The translations under genes and the position numbers were made by a program. DNA of 64,000 nucleotides from Chrysaora quinquecirrha. Taxonomy: Eukaryota > Cnidaria > Scyphozoa > Semaeostomeae > Pelagiidae. The stretch spans positions 1,749,292 through 1,813,291 of the forward strand of contig JACTAT010000044.1 of NCBI GenBank assembly GCA_014526335.1, written 5' to 3'. Positions 1-10,400 of this stretch are shown here, in pieces; position 1 is the first letter of the stretch; each line of letters opens with the position of its first letter. Under the pieces are notes generated by a model. It was not told where the DNA came from. It saw only the letters and a list, made by a program, of their open reading frames with translations, and searched no databases.

Positions 1-2491
1 TAACAAACAGACAGGCTATGCTTGCAACCTAACTAAAAAGCTTAGTAACTAAGTAACTAACTAACTAATAAACTAAAAAGCAAACTCGCAAACTATCTAG
101 TACCATAACAAACTAACTAACAAACAAACTCGCTAGCTACCTAATTTACTAACAAACTAACTAACCAACTAACTAAGTAACTTAAATAACTAACTGACTA
201 ACTAATCTTAACTAACAAATTATCTGACTAACTAACTAACTAACTAAATATTCCAGAAACTAATGCTATCCTGCTAACTAACTAACATAGAAGCTATGCT
301 TGCAACTAACTAACCAACTAAACTAACTAACTAAACAAACTCGCTAACTATAGTTCAATAACAATCAAACAAAATAACAAACTAACTAACTTATTAACAA
401 ACTAACTAACTAACTAACTAACTAACTGACTAAAACTAACTAACTAACTGTCTATCCTGCTAACTAACTGACATTTATCTTACTAACTAACTAACAGTCT
501 AACTAGCTCAAAAAAACTAACTAACTTGCAACTAGCCTAACCAAAACTAACCAGCATTCTTACTAAATAACTAAATAACCAACCAACAAACTAACTAACT
601 AACTAACTAACCAACTAACATAACTAATTTAATAACTAACTAAATAGATAACTGTCTATCTTACTAACTAACTAAGATACAAGCTATGCTTGCAGGCTAA
701 CTAACCAGCTTACTAACTAACTAACTAACTAACAAGCAAATTCGCTAACTATCTAATTTACTAACAAACTAACAAACTAACTAACCAACTAACTAACTAA
801 CTAACTAATCAACTATCAAGCTAACTAACCAACCAACAACTAACTAACTGTCTTTCTTACTAACTAACTAACATACAAGCTATCTATCCTAACCAGCGTA
901 CTAACTAACTATTTAGCTAACTAACAAACAAACTCGCTAACTATCTAATTTACAAGAAAAGTAACAAACAAACAAACAAACTAACTAACTAACTAACTAA
1001 CTAACCTACCAACAAACTAACTAACTTTCTATCTTACTAACTAACTAACAGACAAGCTATGCTTGCAACCTAACTATCCAGCTCACTAACTAACTAAATA
1101 ACTAACTAACAAAGAAACTCCCTAACTATCTAATTTGTTAACAAACTAACTTACTACAGAAATAACTTACTAACTAACTAACTAATCAACTAACTAACTA
1201 ACTAACTAACAAACTAACTTACTTACTGTCTATCTTGCTAACTAACTAGAATTCAAGCTATGCTTGCAAACTAAGTAACCAGCTTACTAACTAACTATTT
1301 AATTTACTAACAAAGGAAATTCGCTAACTATCTCATTTTAGTAACAAACTAACAACTAACGCACTAACTAACTAACCAACTAAATAACTATTTCTGTATC
1401 CTACTAACAAACTAACATACAAGCAAGGCTTGCAACATCACTAACAAGCTTACTAACTAACTAACAAACTAACAAACAAACTCGCTAACCATCTAATATA
1501 CTAAGAAACAAAATAACTAACTAACTAACTAACTATATAACTAACTAACTAAATAAATAACTAACTAACTAACTCTTTAACTACCTAACATACTAAGAGA
1601 CTAACTAACTAACTATCTAACTAACTAACTGACTAACTAACCAACTAACTAACTAACTACCTAACCAATTTACAAACTAACACTGTATCTTTTTAACTAT
1701 CTAACATACAAGTTATGAGTGCAACATAACTAACCCGTTCACTAAGTAACTAACTAACTAACTATTTACTTTACTATCAAACAAACTAATTAACGTACTA
1801 ACTAACTAACAAACAAATACGCTAACTATCTAATTTACTAATAAACTAACTAACTAACTAACTACCCAACTTACTAACTAACTCTGTATCTTACCAACAA
1901 ACTAACATACAAGCTATGCGTGCAAGCAAACTAGCACGCTTAGTAACTAACTAACTAAATAACTAAAAAACAAACTCGCTAACTCTCCTATTTACTAACT
2001 AACTAACTAACTAACCCACTAAGTAACTAACTAGTTATTCAACTGACTAACTACCTGTCTCTCTTGGTAACTAACTAACATACAAGTTATGCTTGCAAGC
2101 TAACTAACCAGCTTATTAGCTAATTAACTAACTAACTAACTAACAAATAAACTCGCTAACTATCTAAGTTACTAACAAACTAACTATTAAACTAACTAAC
2201 GTACTAACTAACAAACTGAGTAACTAACTAACTAACTAACTAACCTACTAAAAAACTAACTGTCTATCTTACTAACTAACTAACATACAAGCTATGCTTG
2301 AAAGCTAACTAACCAGCTTGCTAACTACCTAACTAACTAACAAGAAACTCGCTAAATATCTAATTTAACTATCTAACTAATCAACTAACCAGTTAACTAA
2401 ATAACAAACTCTTTTTATATTTCACTGACTATCATACAAGCTATGCTTGCAACTTAACTAAAAAGCTAACTAACTAACTAACTAAAAAAAT
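1..2491. repeat. Degenerate CTAA tetranucleotide satellite, array A
   Basis: The stretch is built almost wholly of ACTAACTAA text with scattered substitutions. At intervals of roughly 145-210 bp, or multiples of that, it carries a non-CTAA island containing CAAGCTATGCTTGCAACC, followed by CCAGCTTACTAACTAAC and later AAACTCGCTAACTATC and TAATTTACTAAC. Islands are visible near 13, 291, 671, 1054, 1256, 1912, 2083, 2289 and 2434. CTAA repeats put TAA or TAG in every frame on both strands, so nothing here is coding. The array starts at the window edge and ends where the LINE tail at 2492 begins. The same family returns at 40751-54551 in the same orientation. Confidence 0.95.
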
Positions 2492-3355
2492 AATAATAAT
2501 AAGAATAATAATAATAATAAGATGAATCTTTATACAGGAATTTACACTTAAACATGTAGCCCTGTTATCAACGTGTGTCCTAATTAAATTAAAATGAAAA
2601 AAAAGAAAAGGAAAAACAGTAAAAACCTTACCTACTATAAAAATCTCCAAAACTTACATTGATATTTATTATGAGCTATTTACAACAGTGATAAAATATA
2701 TTACATAACTATTTAAAACTGTTCAACTGTTCAACTAAAATGTTTCTTGAGAAGCTTGCTGTAGTCGTTAAAAGATTCAGTTTTTCTTATGTAAATAGGC
2801 AGTTCATTATAAATTTTAGCACCCATAAAACGAAATGACTTGCGAGCATTTCAGTCTTAATTTTAGGGAGTTTTAGCAAACATTGATTATTTCTTGTCTT
2901 CGTTTCGTGTTCTTGGACTTTAAAGTACCCTTGAAAAATATCACATGCTTCTCTGTCTGTACACTTGCGGACGAGTTTACATGCCCAAATGTTATTTGCA
3001 TTTACAACGGATAGAATGTCTGATTCAGCAGACGAATTTCCTTGTATTATTTTCAAGGAGCGATCATAAAACGATGCAAGACTTTTAGATTGGGTAATGG
3101 TAAACTTCAGCTGCAAATGTCCGTATTAAGTGAATGTAGGCAGAATCATTAGGCGATATATAGTCTTTGCAGAGGCCACACCAAGATAATCCCTGAGTTT
3201 TGCCAATAACCTTAAACTGCCTGATGCACGTTAGTAACATTTCTCAAAGTGTGAATTAAGACTTAATGAGCTGTCTACTTTGATGCCGAGATATTTGTAG
3301 TGGGCGGTATTCAATATATTGGTATCAGTTAATTTCAGGGTCAAAAATACTTGAG
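2492..3355 (-). mobile_element. 5'-truncated LINE (non-LTR retrotransposon) 3' end
   Basis: Read on the minus strand, this is the last part of a non-LTR reverse transcriptase ORF, then about 270 bp of 3' UTR, then a tail TTCATC(TTATTATT)n at 2492-2520. Trinucleotide tails of this kind are typical of CR1, jockey and related LINEs. The tail joins the CTAA satellite directly at 2491. The 5' boundary near 3355 is where reverse-transcriptase-like coding similarity ends and a different repeat begins. The element is far too short to be autonomous, as usual for 5'-truncated LINE copies. Confidence 0.7.
2787..3355 (-). pseudogene. LINE reverse transcriptase C-terminus, broken
   Basis: The minus-strand translation shows the usual RT tail order. 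A YKYLGIKVD motif lies near 3300, then a segment like LRLLAKLRDYLGVASAKTIY, then a PTFT motif near 3130, then the terminal LPKIKTE segment near 2860. An ARKSFRFMGAKIYNELP segment follows in another frame (2795-2848). Breaks seen: an in-frame TAA after EKCY, a second TAA after PTFT, and a one-base loss just after KTEM that shifts the frame. Only the thumb-to-C-terminal part of RT is present, with no catalytic YADD region and no endonuclease. It is a dead fragment. The family level (non-LTR RT) is secure; the clade (CR1 or jockey-like) is not. Confidence 0.7.
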
Positions 3356-3925
3356 GCTAAATCGTGGTCGATTGAACAAAAACGAGTACGATTGAAGCTA
3401 AAAAGAGCTCGATCTACGGGAATGTTTTGTTGTACTCGATTTACGGGGAGAAATCCAGCTCGATTGGAAATATCGTGTAGTGTATCCTTGATCGAGCTCG
3501 ATCTCACATTGCCAATCGAGCTCGTTCTACGGAGATTATTATCCCGTCAATCGAGCTGGATTGGATGTTCTGATCGTACTCGATTGGCAGTGTCCAAACG
3601 TACTCGATTGACCGATTTCAATCGAGCTCGCTTGAGTTGAAAATACTCTCTTATAATAGTTTGTAAGTTTGATTGCTGAGAGGCGTCACTGTTTGTCAAG
3701 CTGTCATTGAGTGTTCAATCGAGCTCGATTTCTCAACATAGGTGCGTGAGGATACTTGATTGTTGAATCGAGCTCGATTTGTGTAGCCATTAAAGCTCGC
3801 GTTCGTTTCAGAGTGTCTTTATTCACTCCAATCGAGCTCGATCGAGAAACTCCAAGCCATAAAATGTTCTTTATTTAATCGAGCTGGATTTAAAAGTCTT
3901 TCATCTAATCGAGAACGGTTGAATT
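3355..3925. repeat. Cluster of about 15 palindromic AATCGAGCTCGATT sites
   Basis: The palindrome ATCGAGCTCGAT and one- or two-base variants recur near 3371, 3385, 3407, 3437, 3460, 3491, 3516, 3552, 3577, 3601, 3619, 3718, 3764, 3829, 3878 and 3908. Spacers are 20-50 bp in the dense part and up to about 100 bp in the rest. Three copies share a following TACGG (near 3407, 3437, 3516). Spacers are otherwise unrelated, so this is not a simple tandem repeat. Overlapping short ORFs on both strands arise only from the lack of stop codons in GAGCTCGA text. Confidence 0.8.
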
Positions 3926-5112
3926 ACAATGCAGAGAATAAGTCAAACAAAAGAGTCTGATGTTTTTTACTAATCTGGTATCATTCATAATCAAGCGAAT
4001 ACACAGTAATTATAGTTGCTAATGGAAGAATGTGTTATTATTATCAAGTTCAAACATTGTTTCACTCTATTTTTAAATCAAAATTAGGCCGAATGATATC
4101 TAGGAACAGGAGAAGAAAACCAAACTACATTTGATTATAGGCGGTGTAAAAGCTTTGGAGGAAGATAAATGGCCTGTAAAATAACACACCTATTTTTCAA
4201 TGCAAGCTAAAAAATTGTTCTGAAAATTTGTAAACTAGAAATTAGTACTAAAAATTTCGTAAAAACGAAATGTACGTAACAACGAAGTACAGCTAGTAGT
4301 CTCGTCAAATACGTGAAGGACGGAGTGGAGTTTATATAGCCCAGTAATACGCAAACGACAAAGTAGGGCTGATATCGCTTGGCCTGATTTGAGGATTTAT
4401 GGTTGGTGTAGATCAGTTGATGGCTTCTCCCCTATCAGAACAACAAAGAAACAAAAGAAATAGAAAACATTAAGAAGCAACCGTTTTTTTGTCATACTTT
4501 CTGTGGTTTTTATGTTTCACTTCGATTGACCTCTGTTATTGCCAAAAAGGGCGTGGATGACCTTTTCTTGATCAGTTGAACGGAATCCTATTTAATTGCT
4601 GAAGGCTAACAAAATTTTGCTTCAGCAAGAATCAGGCCTGAGTACAAGTGTCCTAGTGACATGTTTCTTGTTTTCGGATACATATGAGGAATAGCAAATC
4701 ATTATGCCTGTTATCCAAGTTTATTCCTGTCGCTATATTTTAAGCCAACCGAATTCTGAAGCATTATTTGTGAAAAGAATCCTTAGGTCAAATGTGTTCT
4801 CTTTGCAATTTGAAATGAAAGTAATCTCAACTTTACAGTTTAATCAATTTACACTTATGTTCGAAATGTAATGCAACCACCTTGCTCAAAATGGCGGGTA
4901 GCTATTGCTGTCGGCCTAAAGCAAACTATCTTCATAACACAGCTAAGTTTTGAACAACGGAGTGCAATACTTGTCCAAGTCAAAGATTCGTTAATCAACG
5001 ACACAGCTAGAATACAACAGTTCATTTAAGCTAAAGGTTAAAGATTAATATTATTAATAATACTATAATACTAATAAATTTCTTTATAGACCTTATTTGT
5101 AAGAATTACGTT
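3926..5112. other. Intergenic, nothing recognised
   Basis: AT-rich unique sequence. I see no open reading frame with coding character, no splice-site pair framing an open exon, and no clear repeat. Confidence 0.6.
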
Positions 5113-6406
5113 CTCTATAAAAAGCTATTGTGAAAATGAAGCTCTTATATAAAAAAAAGCTATTTCCTTTATGCTTTCAAAGAACTAGCTAGATAAAGTA
5201 GGGAAGGAAACAGCTTCTTTCGAGAACGTCATTGCGAGAATGAAGTTCGTATATAAAAAAAGCTATTTCCTTTTATGCTTTCAAAGAACTAGCTATATAA
5301 AGTAGCGAAGGAAACAGCTTTTTTCGTGAACATCATTGCGAGAATGAAGTTCTTATATTAAAAGGGTATTTCCTTTTATGCTTTCAAAGAACTAGCTAGA
5401 TAAAGTAGCGAAGGAAACAGCTTTTTTCGTGAACTTCATTGCGAGAATGAGGTTTGTATATGAAAAAAACTATTTCCTTTTATGCTTTCAAAGAACTAGC
5501 TATATAAAGTAGCGAAAGAAACAGCTTTTTTCGTGAAGTTCATTGCGAGAATGAAGTTCGTATATGAAAAAAACTATTTTCTTTTATGCTTTCAAAGAAC
5601 TAGCTATATAAAGTAGCGAAGGAAACAGCTTTTTTCGTGAAGTTCATTGCGAGAATGAAGTTCGTATATGAAAAAAACTATTTCCTTTTATGCTTTCAAA
5701 GAACTAGCTATATAAAGTAGCGAAGGAAACAGCTTTTTTCGTGAACTTCATTGCGAGAATGAAGTTCGTATATGAAAAAAGCTATTTCCTTTTATGCTTT
5801 CAAAGAGCTAGGTATATAAAGTAGCGAAGGAAACAGCTTTTTTCGTGAAGTTCATTGCGAGAATGAAGTTCGTATATGAAAAAAACTATTTCCTTTTATG
5901 CTTTCAAAGAACTAGCTATATAAGTAGCGAAGGAAACAGCTTTTTCCGTGAACTTTTATTGCGAGAATGAAGTTCGTATATGAAAAAGCTATTTCCTTTT
6001 ATGCTTTCAAAGAACTAGCTATATAAAGTAGCGAAGGAAACAGCTTTTTTCGTGAAGTTCATTGCGAGAATGAAGTTCGCATATGAAAAAACTATTTCCT
6101 TTTATGCTTTCAAAGAACTAGCTATATAAAGTAGCGAAGGAAACAGCTTTTTTCGTGAAGTTCATTGCGAGAATGAAGTTCGCATATGAAAAAAACTATT
6201 TCCTTTTATGCTTTCAAAGAACTAGTTATATAAGTAGGGAGGGAAACAGCTTTTTTCGTGAACTTCATTGCGAGAATGAAGTTTGTATATGAAAAAAGCT
6301 ATTTCCTTTTATGCTTTCAAGGAACTATATAAAGTAGGAAAGGAAATAGCTTTTTTCGTGAACTTCATTGCGAGAATGAAGTTCGTATATAAAAAAAAGC
6401 TATTGC
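5113..6406. repeat. Twelve-copy tandem repeat, unit about 104 bp, hairpin-rich
   Basis: The marker ATGCTTTCAA occurs at 5171, 5275, 5378, 5482, 5586, 5690, 5794, 5898, 6001, 6104, 6208 and 6311, a regular 103-104 bp step. Each unit has two inverted repeats. One is AAAGCTATTTCCTT pairing with AAGGAAACAGCTTT across about 40 bp. The other is GAACTTCATT-GCGAG-AATGAAGTTC, a 10-bp stem with a 5-nt loop, perfect in some units. A partial diverged unit opens the array near 5113 and another closes it near 6406. I see no coding potential. Confidence 0.93.
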
Positions 6407-6663
6407 CTAATTTTACAATCCACAAGTATATAGACAGGGTTTTTTCCGCAACAATCTAGCAAAGAGGGTAACCTAGGGTTTTTTAATTGAAATCCACTAA
6501 AAAAAGGTCGGAGAACACAAATCCAAGATGGGCCCTCAAAAAGTTTCGCCGGAAGTACCCTTAATTAACACCTAATTTTGCCTAATTAAGTCAAATCTGA
6601 TTAATGCAATATGTAGATCTTGAAACGCTGAGTAAAATTGTCTTTGACTGTATTTCAATACAA
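6407..6663. other. Short spacer between tandem array and foldback element
   Basis: Contains a run of A/T-rich text and the phrase GGGCCCTCAAAAAG, with no gene signal. It may belong to a larger copy of the neighbouring foldback element whose outer edges I could not define. Confidence 0.4.
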
Positions 6664-7271
6664 CCTACCAGTTTCGAGAAAAACTCGTTTGAAATAATGA
6701 TGACGTCATCGTCCTAATGCTCAGTATGGGCTTTTATCAACTCGCGTAACTTCACAAATAGGGGTCGAATCGTCAAAAAACCGCTTACAATGCGATACGT
6801 GTGTGTATGTCAGCATAATAAGCATAATAAGCCCCACAGCAAGTTTGGAAAAACGAAGAAAGGGGGTTCACTGCATAAACAATAGGAATCCCATTATGAA
6901 TACTGTATAACAAATTTGACCTCTCGCCATTTCAAGCAGGTTTGATATTAAAACTTCAAATCTCGAACATGAGTAGTCCTTCACAACGCCTTTTGGCTCA
7001 TGGATGACTGGGCATCATTTTGGTACCATTATGACGTCATTTGCCACTATGACGTCATCGGACCCTTTTATGATGTCACAACCACACCCAATAATCATCA
7101 TTCTGCTGTCTTAGCGTACGTACATTTATCGCATAATTAGTGGTTTTGTGACTATTGCACCCCAACCTATAAAGTTATACAAGCTGAAATGTAGAATCCA
7201 GGTCTGTACTGATCATAATGGTGATGACATCATCATAATTTCAAACGAGTTTTTCTCGAAATTGGTAGGTA
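6664..7271. mobile_element. Foldback/MITE-like element, 608 bp
   Basis: The left end (6664-6710) and right end (7223-7271) are inverted copies sharing TTTCGAGAAAAACTCGTT and an adjoining ATGATGACGTCATC-type segment. Weaker inverted similarity continues inward to about 6810 and 7120, for example CTTACAATGCGATACGTG against the complement of the 7120 region. The arms are thus about 150 bp around a centre near 6965. Three perfect TGACGTCA octamers lie inside (6701, 7032, 7050). No transposase ORF is present. I found no convincing target-site duplication, so the exact ends are uncertain. Confidence 0.65.
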
Positions 7272-7452
7272 GGTAGGACTAATGTGTAGGATAAACATTG
7301 AAAAATTAAATGAAATATGTAGAAATATCATGTGAAATATTTCTTAGTTAAAGTTTTTCCAGTACTGGAGTTTCTAAAATTTTTGGCCATTTGCAAGTCT
7401 GGGTTTCTTATTAAGTCTCTAATAAAAGTAACATGCATTTCAGTAAGATCAT
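7272..7452. other. Left flank of the 9.15-kb duplication
   Basis: Unique AT-rich sequence not found at the other block boundaries. The duplicated block begins at GGATTGCACCC (7453). A short ORF reading into the block from 7332 lacks coding character. Confidence 0.5.
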
Positions 7453-10400
7453 GGATTGCACCCTTGCAACCCAATACTGAAATATGTAATACCACAATGT
7501 GTAAAATTATGAGGCTTGAAAAAAAAGTTTTTTTTTACCATGAATGTCATCTGTCTGCATCATGAAGTCGTTGAAATACACATCCTACAATAAATAAAAG
7601 TTGCATCATATGTTGTTCTTTTGATAGGATAAGCATGTCTACTCATGTACATTGTATGTTTCTTTCAGTTGCACAGATGGTTCACTGTGTCAGATTTTTA
7701 GTTGAAAAAGCTAATGGTTAGCCAGTCTGCAAGTAACAAGATCTTGGCCTTTGGGTCAGAACGTTACCTGATGTTCATGTTTATATTTAGTTTATTAGAC
7801 AGTATCTTCCATAGAAACAAAAGACTCTGCTGTTACTTGAAACAACATCTTGTTTGTTCTTTGGTGTGAAGTCAGTTTTTCACAAATGGTGTGAAGTCAG
7901 TTTCTCACAAATGGCTGCACCTCTTAAGGCAATCTGTCCAATTTAAACCTAGATTTGAACATGAACAAGAGCCTACAGTGAGAACTCTCTAATCTGTGAG
8001 TCTGCTTGCCAGTCTAAATAAACAAATCTAGCTTCTATATTCAAGGAAGTTTGAGTTGTATTGTCTGCCTCATACAGACACTTATAGAGTTGTACACTTT
8101 CGATGCGAAGAAAGGCAGTGGTGAAATGTTTTCCTCGAAATTTATAAATGTTTAGCCAGTCTGGACCGAACAGAACCCAGCACCACCAAACAAACCTGTT
8201 CTCGTCTCAGTCAATAATGGGCTTTTAAATGCTTTTAGGAAAAGGCACATTGTGCTCATTCTTATATTTATTTTTTTCAGTGTCCGAAGAGTCTATCGTG
8301 CAAGTTTAAAGGTTTGAAGAAAATAAGTTAAATGCTTGAAGAACAGCCAGTCTCTGTCAAAATTTGCTGTTTCCTTTCGAAACCTGTTCCTGTTTAATGC
8401 AAAGAGTAATGGGGATTTTTTCTTAACTTCATTCTGTTGAGAAAATTTGGAAAAGTTCCTAAAACAGGATATGTTGTTTAATTATTTCAAACTGTGAAAT
8501 AGCCTGCTGAGATACTCAACAAACTTGATTTGAAAGATTGAAAGAGCACTATTTTCGCAAGCGCTTTAAGGGCCGATGCACACGAGCACTGAAACTTTCT
8601 TAAAACAGCGGGCAACATTCCTCTAAATTCTAAATTCCTCAGTTTCCTTCTTACTTTTGAAATGAACATGTAACAGTAGATGCCAATTACAGTAATTTCT
8701 GTTGACAGAACTGTTAATTATTCTGGAACCAAACAACTTCAAGGGAAAAATCACTGGCCGAAAAAGCTAAAGAAATTTCTATCAAAACAAAATGATTTCC
8801 GTGAAAATTTTTTATCGCATTTGCAAAATTTTCAAAGTTAGGTTTTAACGACCTTAGAAATCTTTGATGAATTCATTTCGATATATTTCATGGTTTTTTC
8901 ACTCGTTTTCCGTCTCAGGCTTGCAACCAAACGGGAAAGAAGGCAAGAAGAGCATATTTCGTTGCTGTTTCCATTGCTTTTTACTACGTTTTTTATTTCA
9001 TTTTATGACGTTCGTGACAACCTTTCATCTCCAAGAATCAGATAAATTCTATTTTAATCAAAACGCACAATTTCCTATTGCAAATCTAGAAATCTTGAAT
9101 GAATTCATGCCTCCGAAGGTCCAAGATTCCAGGAAAGACGAGAGAGTGAGGGGAGCGTTAATCCTTGATGACAGAAAACGCGAAGAAAACAATCGACTTG
9201 TGAAAATCAAGGACCTTCCAGAGGTCCTCAATTTTATTAGTCGGTCCTTTTCATCCGTTCTTGAGAACGTTCTTGAGAAAATCGACCAAAATCGACCATG
9301 CATACGGCGCATCGAGGTGCTAACTTGTTAAATCCCTTGAAGAATGTAATCAAGTTGCCCCTGTGCATCGGCCCTAAGCTTAGTAAGGTGTTTATTTGAC
9401 TATCTAATTTATTAGATGTTTTATTTCCATTTCCTGCATATGCATGCATCATCAAACAAACTGTTTCTTCACCCTATAGGTGGAAGGGATATAATTCGTG
9501 AAATAACATCAACATGGCGTAAATTGTGAGGTTACATGTGTTGCAAATGTACTCCTTACTTTGATTCTGAGATGGAGAGATTCATGTGCTGTCAAAAAGC
9601 TGACTTATCCACTGTTCTTAGCAGGTAGTCTTGGACGATAATGTCTTTTCGTCAGCATTCTGTGCAATAGTTGCAGCAACCCAATTGTGGACTGCCTAAA
9701 ACACAATGGACCAGTTTAATACTACTGTTGTACTGCATGTAGCTACGGGAGTTTTTGTTACATGTTAGATGAGCTAGCTTTTAGCTATTATTGTGCCAAA
9801 TTATTCAGAATACGATATAGAACGCAAATTCATTTATCTAATGCGATAAAGAACTCTACGCAGAATATAATTTGCTTCGAGAACGCCAACGTAACTTTGT
9901 CAGGCCCGGTTTCCTTAAAATCCTAATCGTCGTAAAATTATAGCACGATCGTCAGACTTTCTTATGGCACAATTATGGTAAGATCATCAATATAAGTGGA
10001 AACAGTTTGGTTGTAGCGGCAATCGCTGTCTGGATGCAGAATCGTGGAAGTAGGCATTGATTCAACTTTCAGGACTTCTAAATTTCAGGTGAAATATGTT
10101 TTCATTAAAGAGCAACTGTCGTGATGTTCCTCTAACATTATTGTGTGATAATCGTAAGAAACTCCCGCGTTGTTACATTTCTACCTTCTATAATTCCTTT
10201 TATGTAAGAAGAATTCGTCCGAATTCTTCGTACAATGTTGTAGTGAGGCGAGGGAACGCAGAATAGATATAGACATACCAAACAATATATATACGGAATT
10301 AAATGATTAGGCATTCCTAAGTAATATTTCTGTGCACGTCTTTCATTGTTTGACCGAAATAGCTATATTCAACCCGAATCGTTCTTTGAACATGCCCATA

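Noticed and set aside
1..2491. Telomere-like repeat (CTAA resembling CCCTAA)
   Set aside because: No CCCTAA/TTAGGG units are present, the array is degenerate with a 150-210 bp island structure, and it lies inside a scaffold next to transposons. It is a satellite.
3392..3640. 82-codon plus-strand frame and an opposing 60-codon frame
   Set aside because: Both arise from repeated GAGCTCGAT text that lacks stop codons. The residues are repeats of the palindrome, not a protein.
3355..3925. CRISPR-like array of palindromic repeats with unique spacers
   Set aside because: Repeat length is only 12-14 bp, spacer length is irregular, repeats are degenerate, no cas genes are present, and the surroundings are eukaryotic.
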